A DNA stretch of 64,000 bases from Hippasteria phrygiana (lineage: Eukaryota; Echinodermata; Asteroidea; Valvatida; Goniasteridae). Shown piece after piece: positions 9,507 through 22,200 of this stretch. Numbering within the stretch: the first letter of the stretch is position 1; every line of letters begins with the position of its first letter. Location of the stretch: the NCBI GenBank assembly GCA_037893225.1, contig JAZGUH010000056.1, forward strand, positions 744,001 through 808,000, given 5' to 3'. The notes below the pieces were generated by a model that was given only the letters and a program-made list of their open reading frames with translations, made no database searches and was not told the origin of the DNA. Made by a program: the position numbers and the translations under genes.

Positions 9507-10046
9507 ATAAAAAGAAATTGAAGGTTACCATAAAGCCGGAAAAAAAATAAAAATTCTTTTTAAAACGTACTATTTGAAATTTTGTTGAAGAGCACAGACA
9601 GTTTTTATCTCTAAAATTCAATTGTCTTGATATTTAAAAGTATTTTCCTAAACTAAAACCATGTGGTGTTTAAGATTATAACATGAAATGTGGTCCAGAA
9701 ACTTTGATGATGTTCCAATACTCGTCAGTTTGAAATTGTTGCCTTTTTCTTTTTGCTTGTCATGTGATGTTACAGAGTACTGATGCTACATAAAAATAGC
9801 ACTTTTTTGCACTTTTTTGCCTAATCTCTGTTTGCTGTGGTGGAAACAAAACCTTTAAATGTAGTGTACACGATTGGTAATCCTCCAATTTTTTTACTGA
9901 ATTATTACGAAATACCTTACTAGACTGTAAAGTTAATAGCAGTCTCAATCATCCTGTGAAGTGATGGCACCAGGTGTGCTGTCGTTGTCAAGAAAAGTGG
10001 AAATATATATCGTTTTCTAGCTGGAAATTGTTGTAAAACTGCCCTG

Positions 10047-10171
10047 TAGCCGTTAGTCAAGGCGTGTGTGGCTACCCGGACGAGTAGGGCACCCCAAGAC
10101 ATGATGGCGCCATGGCATATCTGGGGCGCGTCACGCACCCAGATAGCCACGCGCGCCTTGACTAAAGGCTA
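10047..10171. repeat. Large imperfect hairpin
   Basis: TAGCCGTTAGTCAAGGCG at the left pairs with CGCCTTGACTAAAGGCTA at the right, and the complementarity continues through GTGTGGCTA/TAGCCACGC towards a GGCGCC centre. Confidence 0.7.
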
Positions 10172-12612
10172 TCATCCACACGACGGTTGAAAACGAGCGT
10201 CGTTTTTCTCTCGTTTTTTTGCCATCCAACAACGCAAAACTTTGAACAGGTCAGTGGAACGATATTTCCTATAAAATACTAACCCCCCAAATCCGCCCAT
10301 TTCAAAAAATTGCAACAGTGACCAATCATGTACACTGCCTTTAAGTATTACAAAATTGCAAATTGATTTAAAGTAAGACATATCACAAACTTCCTTGCCA
10401 ATTTTACAAGAGCTTTTGATTTAAATTTTAAATAGCAGACCCAATTGTAACATATGGTTCACATGATTTTGCCTTTAAAAAAAAATATATAAAAACAATT
10501 TCAACCCAAAAGTTAGCAACTGGAATTGATATGATGATGAAGTAAACTAATGTGACACTGCACGTGTTGGCCTACATTTCAGAATGTTTGCCACTGGCCG
10601 AGTTTTCAAAGCATTTTCATCTTGTTGCATGTAGTTGAAAGACGGAGACAGTTTTTAGTGACCAGAGTTTTAAATTAACTAAAGTGACTAAAGGCTACAC
10701 TTTCCAGTGAAATGCATACTGGCCAAAGACTCGAGATAATTACTCAAGTCAATTCAAGCCATTTATAGCAATAACTCACATTTGGTCAATTCACTGAGGC
10801 TCAAGTCTGACAAAATCTCACAACTCTGCTGGAAGACAGAGATCGGGTGATAAGCTTTCATTTTTTTCTTCAGTTTTTCTGGACAGCAAAGCCTTCTGCT
10901 TGTTTGACCTGTTGACCAGGACTCTACATAACGCAGGAGTTTGGTGTTAATTTGTTATTGTAATCCTTGAATGTGCGACTTTTTTATTCTGGAATTTTGC
11001 TTGACATCCGTTTTCTCTTTAATATTTTACCATGTTCACTGTAATGCAGAAAATTCAGGAGTGTATAGAGCACCGAAGTGATGACGTCAATGCAATGTTT
11101 GGAACCAGAATACTTTTGTTATGTGTTTGCATGACTGGCTGTTAACAAAGGAACAGTCGAAATTTACATTTGTTTGGAACCAGTTGTCATGCCAACTGAC
11201 GTCAGACTTCGGTACTCTATGGAGACTTTCTAAAAAGCTCTGCATTGAGGGGTCTAACATGCCAAACATGACATTACTGCAAAGATTTTACAATCTGTCA
11301 TGTTAGTTTTTTTATTCTGATTTACCCACAAATCAGGTTGCTATTTCTTGTAAAAATCTGGTCTCATGTAAAAAATGTGAAAACAAAAATGTCTCAAGTG
11401 CTTTTACTGATAACTACATGTACTCATGTTCTGTCTTAGCATTTAATATTGTTTCTAGTACATGTGTAAAACGAGTGTGAATGAGCGCGCTGTTGGTACC
11501 CTCATCTAACAGCTAGAATTGTAAAATTCAGTACCAGGGCAAATAATGCCAGAACAGTTTTATCCATCTTTCTTATGAGAGCAATGTTTATATTGTCTAA
11601 TGGAGACAAAAACAAAAATTGATATTTGTGAACCTTTATCAAGAATTTTCAATGTGATATAATATATTCTGTGTGTGAATTGAGGCACACTGTCCAATAA
11701 AGCACAGCGTATAAGAGTTTAAAATGTACAGTTTGCTCTGATGAATATCAGTATTTTACAATTAAGACATCTGTCTGAGGTACATGTACATCAGTCAAGA
11801 TAGATGTGAAAATGTTTCTCTGGAATACATAAGACTGGAAATTGGTGTAGGTCTTTGAACATGAGTATGCTGTCTATGGAAAGTTGAATCTATTATTGTA
11901 AAAGTGTTGTGGACACATCCAAATGTATTACAAATGTATGCCTAATACGACTACTAATACATGTACTTGTAGATTTTCAAAAATACGTACATGTAACACA
12001 TATTAACCAAAGGTGAATAAAATTACAAATGTACAATTCATTCTCTTTTGAAAAGTGTTGTCTGGGTTTATTTACACGTCTGCAGAGCGTTGTGGAAGGA
12101 TACATTGACAACCTGAAGTCAATTCCCCCCCCCACCATGACTAACTATCAATCCATTATTGTCCCATGGTATTGCTCATTGGCAAGCAGCCACATCACCC
12201 CTTGCACAACTCTGACATTTTGGGGTGTAAGTTTTTGCATTTCCAAGATACCAACTAAAAGTTCCACAATGAATTATAATTGATTTGATCGGACACTGTT
12301 TGACAACTGCCTTGGTGTGATTCTGCTGAATTAATTTGGTCTAAACCCAAACATGATTCAAACGGCCGGGTAGAAAACTGTGGCCGAAACATCTGCCTCC
12401 GTGTCTAAAGTGAAAATACAGCTAGTCACTAACAATCAGTGCCGAAGGGTGTTGATTGTTTTTGCACAAGGGGAAGTCGCCAACATTTCTATGCAGACAT
12501 AATAGGCCCGTAGTTACTCAGGCGATGGGTATGAACAGTGCACAGACCAAGCATGATATGATGGGCACACCCTGGTTCCTTGCACTATGGCCCATATTGC
12601 CTTAGAAGCACC

Positions 12613-12750
12613 CAATGGGAGACTTTTGAGACGTCTTTTCCATTGTTCTTACCAGTCGTGCGCATGCTTATATAACTATGCGCACATGCTCAGAACTAGC
12701 AAAAAGGACCGGTATGTCTGCTGCCACCAATGTCTCTAAGTCTCCCATTG
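12613..12750. repeat. Inverted-repeat element around CAATGGGAGACTT
   Basis: CAATGGGAGACTT (12613-12625) and AAGTCTCCCATTG (12738-12750) are perfect 13-bp inverted repeats. An inner hairpin pairs GTGCGCAT with ATGCGCAC (12659-12685). Confidence 0.65.
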
Positions 12751-13828
12751 TGCTATAAAAAAACAATTGACCTTAAATTGCTATGGTTCGAAAGATCACC
12801 CAAAAAAATAGAAATATGCTTCACTTTTCCCCCCCACATTTCCCATAAATATCACACATTATGGTGAAATCGGACCTTGTAAATAGGTTAGGTAACTAAC
12901 CAATGAGATGAAATTCATTGGATTTCAAGGCAGTGTGTAATTAACTGAGGACGTGTGGTCTAGCCACTGTAGGCACAGTAACAAAGTAACGAAGCAGTAA
13001 CGCGAGTAACAAAGCAGTCTCACAGCCAGTTCCATGAAGTACTCCAGAACCGGAAACTGATATTCTTCAAGGCCAAAAAACTCAAAATTTTAATTATAAG
13101 TAATTTTTAAAACGTCCAAATGCGTACCGTACGCAACCGACAATTTGCTTCTAATGAATTGTCATGAAATCAATGTACTATCTCTTATAAATAACTACCA
13201 GGACCAGCTTTTGTGCATCAAAAAACAGTTATAACACAGTACCCTTCACCCCAACCAAAAGTAAATTAGTCTTCCCAGCGCCACCGCCAGCCAACTCCGG
13301 CCTATTTTTAGACCGCAACAAAAAGACTGCTTTATAAACCGGCGGTGTACACCGGAAACGTATACATTACATGTACTTGTATCAATTTCACCCGCGTGCC
13401 GTCCAAAATCGCTCTTGTACTGGAGGTAAAAAATAAAATACAAAAAGGATATATGTCTTGTATATCAACTGCCTCTTGTTCAAACACATATTTTTGTGAA
13501 AAGCGTTATTCACTATTTCAATAAACCACTCATGAAACGTCAAGAGCAAACTATGCAAAAAATAGTGTATCAGGGTATTTTTTTCCTTTTTTGGTTCATG
13601 TCGTCACTGACTGCTGTTTTGGTTCAAAATATAGCACTGTTCAATAATTTCCAGGTCCGTTAATAAAAATGTTTGCATTTTTTTCTGTCAACATTTTGTG
13701 ATTTATTTCAGACTTTGGATGCGACATTCAAATCATACTACTACAGCAGGTGTACTGTGACGTTCAATGATGCTAGAATAGGGTAGTCTGAGAAGTCAAA
13801 AAGAGATATGGAATGCGTATGCATACAG

Positions 13829-13891
13829 GGGGGGGGGGGGAGGGGGTTGTTGGAGCCACTGCATATGCCATGCGTACATGGGGGGAGGGGG
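13829..13891 (+). repeat. G-rich low-complexity runs
   Basis: Two runs of 7-13 guanines. An open frame of 160 codons crosses them but has no recognisable domain. Confidence 0.6.
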
Positions 13892-15451
13892 GGTAAAAAA
13901 AAGTCGGCATTTCGTGCGTACATACTTTATGGACGGCCCCAAGTCAACTGGCCATGGTCATGCATGATGGCTAAGTACAGAGTTGATCTGACTCACTGTC
14001 TGGATATTTTGGTTCCCGAGAAAACAGCCACTCTATATAAAACAATGGAATGCGCAATGCCCCGACATATGTACATTATGGTAGAAATCTTTATTCAAGT
14101 AACATACATTTCTCTTTTGAAATATGAAATTACAAAACTAAAAGGAAAAATGATTTATATGTACAATATAAAATATACAGAGAACTTTAGGCATAAACAA
14201 AGTACATTTTCAGGAGATATCTTACATCTTACCTACAAGATTAAAGACAAGTTAAGAATTCCACAAGCTTGTTTTCAAGGAAATTTTTAGTGACTGTTAA
14301 ACTACGAATGAACCAGAACCTGCAGAATATAATTCAGTGCATCAAGTACCGATTTTTGATGATAGTTAAAACAGGAACTGGTTTGAAATATATTCTAAAA
14401 TGGCCGCCGAAATGCTTATCTTCGGTTAACTCATCATGATTCTTTATGAATAGCCAGTTTCGGCACCGTGATTGCATAATATGGTTCTAAACACTGGAAT
14501 ATAACGTCATCACTTTGGTACAGCATACCAATGTGAGTTGACAGCTGTTTATTGTACTGGCATATGCCCAAATACCCATGTATCCATGGTCCCTGGCACT
14601 CTATCACACAAGCAACAATAACACTGTTCTACAGCCAAAATGCTTCGGAAATAAAAGTAGTCAATCTTTACTAATTCTGGGTCACTGAGTACGAAAATGA
14701 TGCTTAAAGTTGTCAATTGGCTCAATTTTTTAAGATATGGAATCGGGTCGGTAGCTATTATCCTCGACTTGGGAAGGGAGGATGAATAAACTGCAGGAAG
14801 AGCTCTTCTACCAACCTGCAATGCATAGTAGATTAAAACTACATACAACTGGCAATATTTCTCATGAGTCGCTCCTTTAATCAATATAAGTGACTGCATG
14901 TATGTAACTCATTATGGTATATATACGTACAATGTGATACTTACAATTTCTTGACAACTGTAGCCAATTGATAGTTTTTATGGTCATATTCGTTTTCAGC
15001 ATCCCAAAATCCATAAAGGGAAACACATTTAATCTCCGAAGCACAAAATTTGTCAAAATTTGTAGACCGGTGTAAATTGGCTGTTTAGAAGACTGGCTGT
15101 TTAGAAGATTGTAATGCAAAAACTACAGCTAAATATTATTGGCAATTCTTTAGCTGCCTACTAGTAGGTAGATGCAAGAGCAGTTACACTTCAATGCATT
15201 CTTCTTATGTCGTTTTTGCAAAGCACATAATGAATGGTTGGATTAACCTGGCTAGTGGACCACGTCTTTTCTAGTCCAACTTCTGGAATTAACCTACAGG
15301 GCATGGTCATGCTGGTTATCAATAGTGAAGTTCTTATACTAGACTGACAAATATAAAGGGGACCAGTGATATGATAGTACAACTACATGTCTATTGTTCA
15401 TGCTTGGAAGTTATAAGCTAAATCAAAATGCACCTGTGCCAAAATGAAAAC

Positions 15452-15605
15452 TTTCCTCGCCTTCCACCGCCGTGACCCAGGTTCGAATCCCACTAGGGCC
15501 GACATGTGGATTGGGTTTTCAGTCCCTGCCTGATTACGTGGATTTTCCTCCCACCTCTAAAACTGAAATGTCTCTGTCGTCTTCCTACAGGTTTCTTCAG
15601 GCTTT
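15452..15605 (+). repeat. tRNA-derived SINE-like block
   Basis: Contains GACCCAGGTTCGAATCCCAC (T-arm/B-box-like) followed by TTTTCAGTCCCTGCCTGATT. A related block lies at 53225-53340. Confidence 0.55.
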
Positions 15606-16489
15606 CGAGCTACAGTGCAACATGTGCTTTTGAGGAATCCTTGGTTTCATTACCAGAAAGAATTAAATAAATACAAATAAAAAATGGATCATTTTCTGCC
15701 CTGAGTGATTAACTTGAATTTTGTCTTATCTCTCATTTGAAAGTGAAAAACTCTGTACATCTAAATAAAAACTGAGAGGTATACTATATTACTTGGCTCA
15801 AGGACGGAGATTAAATTTGAATCTTGGCTTGCCAACTTCGACAAATTTGTAGCAAAATACATTCTTGTAGTAAATTCATGTGTCCAAAGTAAAGACAATT
15901 CAAAATTTGAGCAGGAAAGTTAATGCATTTTTTTTCTCATACAAAAATTACAAAGACTATTTGATAATAAATCAATTTTAATTAACTTTTAATTGCTCCA
16001 TGCTTGCAAGGATACAGATCAAGCATGTTTCTCCATTTAAATGAAACAGGAAAATACTGTGGTGCATCTGATGAGGTCACATTGTGTTTTATGTTACACT
16101 CCGACTGAGTAAATAAGCAGATTTTGGAATATTCTTGTGAAAGTTTATGCCCCAAAAAATGATAAAGCAATTTCCTACACTGAAGACATGCAACTGTGCT
16201 GTTCCAGAACGACGTTTTCACAACTACAGTTGCATCTGCATTTTTTGTTTATTTATATTTTACATACTATCTGTTATTCATCTTCACGAAACCCACCATA
16301 ATCTATATGTGTTGTGGTGCTGACTCATTTTAGCTCTTAAAGGTAAGCTTGTCAAAATGTCCTACACATTTTTCTAAAACAAAGACTATCCCATGTTTCA
16401 ATAACCAATCAGTAAAGATGTCTTGGAACGAATGAATATGATCCAGCTATAACACTATGAATGGACAAGATGTGATTTTCTATTCAAAA

Positions 16490-16960
16490 ACGGACACTAT
16501 GGACATAATTTTACACAAGACATTTTCATTCCCAACCAATTTTTGAAAAAAACACTAATCATGTCCAAAATCACATCCTGTTTTCACACCTTTCCAAAAA
16601 CTCATCCAGGATTAGGTTACATAATCCAAAATCACACCCTAATTAAAGCTGTCCAAAATCACATTCTCCACTCCGTAGTGGTTGCAGTTTAACTTTGTGA
16701 TTTGGGGGAGGTGTGATTTTGGACTTCACGGCTTAATCCTGGATGTGATTTTTCCAAAGGTGCCAAAAACAGGATGTGACTGTGGATTTTTAGGACTTAA
16801 TAATCTTAAATGTGATCTTGGTCAAGGATGTGATTTTGGGGAAATGGGATGTGATTTTTGGGGGAAAGGGGATGTGATTTTGAACATCTTTTTGTTGAAA
16901 GTCACATCCTGCTAACATCTGTTCATTTTGAATTCAAAATCACATCTTGTAATACTTTCA
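16490..16960. repeat. Foldback repeat rich in GGATGTGATTTTGGA and its complement
   Basis: Left half carries several TCCAAAATCACATCC words and the right half several inverse GGATGTGATTTT words. Same family as 31861-32093. Confidence 0.65.
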
Positions 16961-17299
16961 AAAGTGATGGGCAAACAAAACGTTTTGACAAGCAACTATG
17001 CCTCCTGCCTAAACATTAAGGTAGTTCACATTAACACCTTTACTTGCTGTATCACTAATTTCTAGTTTTATATCTGTTCTTTCTACGCAAAAAGTCTGGC
17101 TAAAAACACAAAGCATTGTTTAATATTTACTGACAATGAACACACTGTAGTGTTATGAAAGGGATCATAATATAATTTGAGATTGTGACGCTGAAACTTT
17201 AACTCCATTGTCCCAAGTAACAACCACTGACAATAGGGAGTTTGAGATTTGATAACTAGTGACCATGCAGTATACAGATGGTTAAATTAAACTGATTTT

Positions 17300-17505
17300 T
17301 GAAAGAGTTCCATATCCGGACATCACTTTAATACTTCGTGCACAAAGTCTATAGGCCGTGACAGAAAAAGTCAAAGCATTTTCAAAGAATAAGTTGAAAA
17401 TTTGTCCCTCCTAAATTTGTGTTTCTTTATCAGATTTACACTTTTTGGTAGTTTTTAAGTCATATTAAGGGAAAATAAGTGATGTCCGGATATGGAACTC
17501 TTTCC
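17300..17505 (+). mobile_element. 8-bp-TSD MITE, copy 1
   Basis: 206 bp; ends are inverted repeats of about 22 bp (GAAAGAGTTCCATATCCGGA on the left, the inverse on the right). Flanked by the direct repeat CTGATTTT (17292-17299 and 17506-17513). An 8-bp duplication indicates a hAT-, P- or Merlin-like mechanism. Confidence 0.88.
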
Positions 17506-17661
17506 CTGATTTTTTCTGGAGTAGTTTAAAATGACAGATCCAAAATAACTGATACAAGTGATTTGAGGCATTGTAATGTGGAGAGTACAACTTGTGACAA
17601 GTTAACATATACACCATGGAAAGTGACAAATTCTTAAAACAGAAGAGTGGTTCCGAGAAGA

Positions 17662-17664
<3 letters not shown>

Positions 17665-17692
<28 letters not shown>
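17665..17692 (+). repeat. (AAT)n microsatellite
   Basis: About nine uninterrupted AAT units. Confidence 0.85.
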
Positions 17693-19163
17693 TTGGGAGG
17701 CTAATCATCCTTACTCGCAGCTGGGATGCTGAATTGCGAAGGACGCGGCTACAACGTGGTCGAGTCGCTGGCACGTAAAGGCGCCTCTGGTAGCCGGCCT
17801 ACATCGACCCACATATGACCACGGAGCACAGCCAGAGATCGAAAGTGTTTGATTTTTCAGAACAAGGGTATCAAGTCAATGTTGGGGTAAGTACATGTAT
17901 GCTTCAGCCGTCATCAGTGTAGTCAAATCCAGGTCCGACTCCGAGGCAAAATTTGCAAATGTACAAAATTCAAGTTCACTTGAAAAACACGTTCACTGGA
18001 AAAACAGCAGAAATGGAGTCGAGTCCCTGCAAGTCCTTTCACAAGTACTTTCGCAAGCCCAGTCAGAAGTCCTTTCATAAAGCCGGTCACAAGTAACTGG
18101 ATGAACAATGACAAAGGAATGCCTTTGTCAAAGCTCATTTGAATAGCTTGTGATTAGGATTAGGACTGGAGGGCTTGTGATGGACTTGCAGGGACTTGCA
18201 GGGACTTGTGATGGACTTGAATACTTCTCTGAAAAACAGACTGACGTCTGGACTTGACGTGAGCTCTGGCTCCAACCCAAACATACCTCTGGACTCATCC
18301 AGGTCTGGACTCCCGACTCCACACATGATTCCGAGACCATTTTGAAAGTAAAAAAATACTTTGGAAACCAGCATTAAGTAAGTTTGTGCCAAGGCTCGTT
18401 TTCAATCGAATGGAAGGACGAATATTTAAATATTCAAATGTTTCGATTTGGACTGTGGCACTAAGTATGCAAGGAGGCAGAGCAGCACATAACTGATTAC
18501 CTCCATAGCAACATCTTACTGAAATATTGCCTACATGTAGTTCTGACCTGATATCTACCTGTCTACACCACGGTCTGTCTAACTCACACAGCCATATGTG
18601 GCGTTCGCAAGGGAAATCGGACATAAGTCGCATGACCTATTTTTCAGTGATTTATATGAAAATCGTCAAAAAAACATGATTCCAGTTTCTGTCAAAATAC
18701 TGTAGTTTAAAGCATATTTAATTCAAAATACCTGGTTTGCTTTTGTGTTGAGACCATTAAATGTGTACAATTTGACATTTTAGTCTGGCGTACTTCCGAA
18801 AATTATTTTTATAAACTACGTAGTATTTTCCATTCTCAATGCTGAATTTATGGTTCTATTCGCTCTATTGTTATTTTATATTATTTCCGTCCTGACACTG
18901 AAAGTGCCATCACATTATACATCACGACTGATTCTACGTACCCCCCCCAAAACAAACAAAAAACATGGGTGAAAAAATTAAAGGTCACATTTTCAGAAAT
19001 TTGATCCATTCTGCTGTGTTCTTGACAGCATGAAGATCAGAACAAACGCAGAAAAGCAAATGTACTAAAAACATACTAACTTTTGAGTTTTCCACAGGTT
19101 TGTGTACAAACATGAAGGCGTCCAGAAGGCTTCACTCCACACGGCGATAGCTCTATGGTCTGT

Positions 19164-19271
19164 CTACAGTGCTAGATCTGGCTGTGTTGATGTCATGAGT
19201 GTGTGGACTCTCTTGGACAGCTCTGGGCCTACCCGTCGTGTTGTTGCAAGCACACCCTCTCCTCTCCGTAT
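19164..19271 (-). CDS. EME1: EME exon 14: C-terminal helix-hairpin-helix and stop
   Basis: Acceptor AATAG; begins IRRGEGV and includes [11 protein letters not shown]; stop TAG at 19166-19164. Confidence 0.93.
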   Translation of the reverse strand: MRRGEGVLATTRRVGPELSKRVHTLMTSTQPDLAL

Positions 19272-22200
19272 CTATTAAACAGAATATCAACAAAACAATT
19301 CTTTATTAACCCTAAACTTTCCAAATCCTCAAAAATCCTCTTTGCCACAATGAGGAATTTGGAGGATTGAGGGTCTTTGGAACTTGAAGCATCGGAGGAA
19401 TTTGCAGGATTGAGGAGCGTGATCCGAAACTGGTAAACATTTGATGAACATTTTAGAATTTCTCAAATTAATCAAAACAATACTTCAAATAGTAGAGAAA
19501 GGCCCATATTTGTCTGTAATAATTTTTTAATTTTTGTTTTTAATTTTTTTTTTTAGGTACACCTTGTCGTCGAAATTGCACACGCGTTTTTTACAGTGTG
19601 AGGGACGGACAAAAAGAACATTAAATAAAGTATATTTGTCAGTATCTTTGTTCGGGTGGGCGCTAGTCAGAAGTCATAATCCCAGAATGCCGTATAGCCA
19701 GGGATCACACCCAGTTTTACGATACAACCTGGGAAGCGACATTGTGGGGATCACTCAATGAGAATACGAATTTTTAACATATAATTCGTCAAACAAACCA
19801 CAAGGGAAACTGACCAGGTAAATTTGAATAAATTATCAAAATGAACAAAGAAAAAAGAAAACTGGCAAGAGCGGGATTCGAACCTACGATCTCCGTAATA
19901 CCATACCGGAGCTCTACCAACTGAGCTATCTTGCCCTATGTTGGTAACGAGCTAGCTGCACGGCTTAGCCCAGTAGTCGTGAGTATGCAGAGGAACCCAA
20001 TCGCGATTCGGTACATGCATCGCGCAGAGCAGATACATGTAATTTGATAACAAGGAACGACTCATCATCTCTTATCTTTCCAATCGAACACATGGTTGAG
20101 TTGTTAACGGCCAAATTGAGCACCCCTTTTTGGAAATTCCACTGAGTAGTATCATGTGTTCACTACATCTGTCCCCTGCAAGCATAATCTATGCCAACTA
20201 GAGAATTCAATCCAGGGATGAGGTGTTAAAATCTTGCATAGAGTTTGATGTAAAACCTGTTGCCCTGTTTCGCCATGGACAATGGACTGCATCGTCTTCA
20301 CCAAGCCGCCGATAAGCTGCTTGTCTTTTTCTTCCCAAAACTACTTTAATACATGTAATGTTTACATGTCAGGATGGCTGTAGACAATTTTGAAAAGATC
20401 CCTCTATTTGACTGTACTTACAACAATGTCTTGGAGTAGTTTTCTTGCTTCCTGTACGGTGTCACATCTTGCATAGGCCTGTTGAGTAAATCAGAGCCAG
20501 ATATTACACAAACTTGATCATAGACTAATCCGACTAAAACATGCCGATGTATTGCAGTGGTCTCTTGGCATTTTTTTTTAGAATCAAGTGTTAATTTTTT
20601 TTTCATGCACTTCATGCCCTATCAGCCAATATTGTGTTCGCGACTTGGCAAAACCCACAAGCACTTTGAATTAACCCCTTGTGCACGGATGACGCCAAAT
20701 GGCGCCAAAAAAACAGTGGCACCAGGTCGGATGACACCATTTGCCGCTATTTGTGCAGTTTCAATCCATTGTTGGATTATTGTGTATGTTACACTTGACT
20801 GCACAAACACATTGTGGCCATTTCACTTGGCTGCACAGGCCGCCCCGGCACCCAGACGCCTCACTACGATAACCGTACTCAAGGGGTTAAGAAAACCTGT
20901 GACTCGCACTCGGGTGCGACACCACCAGATTACAGTATAGGACCATGCTATTTAAAATCACACGTACCATTAAAACAAGTAGATTATCAAAATACAATTC
21001 CTTCTTTTGTCACGGTTCAGTTTTACAGGGCTAGTGAACAAGCAAAACTGACTCAAGTTACAATACATCCTCACAAATTATCAATTGTATTTTTAATGTC
21101 AAAATATTTCCTAAATGTGAGAATGGACAAATCAACGCACATCTCAAAGCACATTACACAATGTTACAATATTACAATATTACAATACTGATGAAACTCG
21201 TATCTGCAACTACAATGGAATTCAGTCGGTAAAGCAGGTTCAGGTCGCAAGTTGGTCGCAGTTTTCAATCATGCCAGTTTCCTTTGTTGTTTGATGATAC
21301 AATGAAATTCAAATAAAACGTTTCGAACTTCAGCAAGTTCTCTCTCAAACTTCTTTCTCAAAGTTCTTTGCCTTTGAGAAAGAACTTGCTCCAAAACGTA
21401 GGCCAGCTAATTTTGTTGATTGTATACTTCAGGTCAATCCAGTCAGTTAGCTGGATCTGCTTCAAAACACTCCAAGTTATCCCTTGACATGACTAGCCTG
21501 GCACCCACAGAGCAGAAACCTTTGTCATTCCAAGTTCTCTCACAGGAGATTCCAACAGCATGCAATTAGTTATCAAAAGGGTTGAAATAAATGCATGCTA
21601 AGTTTCATTGATCTGGCATTACTCCTACAGAGTCAACCTACAAACTTCTCAGCCGACCCTCGTACTGTGCAAACTGAAGAAAAATTGGGGGTGAAAAATC
21701 TTCACATTTTGTCCTTTTTACAGGAGGTCTTTGCTTTCCTTATACGGAGGCATTTATGAATGGTGATAAAAGTGTGATGAACCGATCTTTAAAGACCAAC
21801 TCCAACGATTCCCAACTTTTCTTAGGTTTCGATTTAATTGAGAAATGTCAAATAAAACAGATACTTGTCAACATCCCTATCTTTGACGCCAGTTTTTATG
21901 CATTTTTGCTGCCTTTCTTTCCGTGAGTCAATCCCAGTTTCATGAAAAGGTGATCCATGGAGCATTCCATTTTCCCTCGGCTTCGCCGCGGGAAAAATAG
22001 AATGCTGCATGGATCACCTTGGGAGGCTAGTTTTACTACACCACTCGAAGCAGTCAATATTTGTATATTATGCCTCAAAACAAATGCCGACTAACCAAAA
22101 AAATGTGGACCAAGACCCTTTGTGTAATATACTCCTGGGAAAATTTAAGCTTGATGGGAATATCCAAACAAAGGTTAACAGCAGTTACTAACCCGTAGGA

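Larger units (their letters stand above)
9507..19163. other. Intergenic region between the convergent SPSB3 and EME genes
   Basis: No exon could be supported. It contains a dispersed repeat (9884-10020), hairpins (10047-10171 and 12613-12750), G-rich runs (13829-13891), a SINE-like block (15452-15605), a foldback repeat (16490-16960), an 8-bp-TSD MITE (17300-17505), an AAT run (17665-17692) and GACTTG-rich low-complexity DNA (18140-18250). Part next to 19164 should be the EME 3' UTR; ATTAAA on the minus strand at 18717-18722 is a possible signal. Confidence 0.5.

Noticed and set aside
12029..12283. 84-codon frame with a possible internal CAG acceptor
   Set aside because: VVEGYIDNLKSIP looked exon-like but no matching donor, neighbour exon or known family could be found.
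13808..14290. 160-codon open frame
   Set aside because: Starts across G-runs, has no recognisable domain, no splice context and no codon bias.
19863..19935. Functional tRNA gene (minus strand)
   Set aside because: Good acceptor and D arms, but the anticodon loop is too long, and the same head occurs in several mutated SINE copies with a shared body.
20557..21191. Plus-strand frames of 125-127 codons
   Set aside because: They lie over a TTAA MITE and flanking intron of the minus-strand EME gene.
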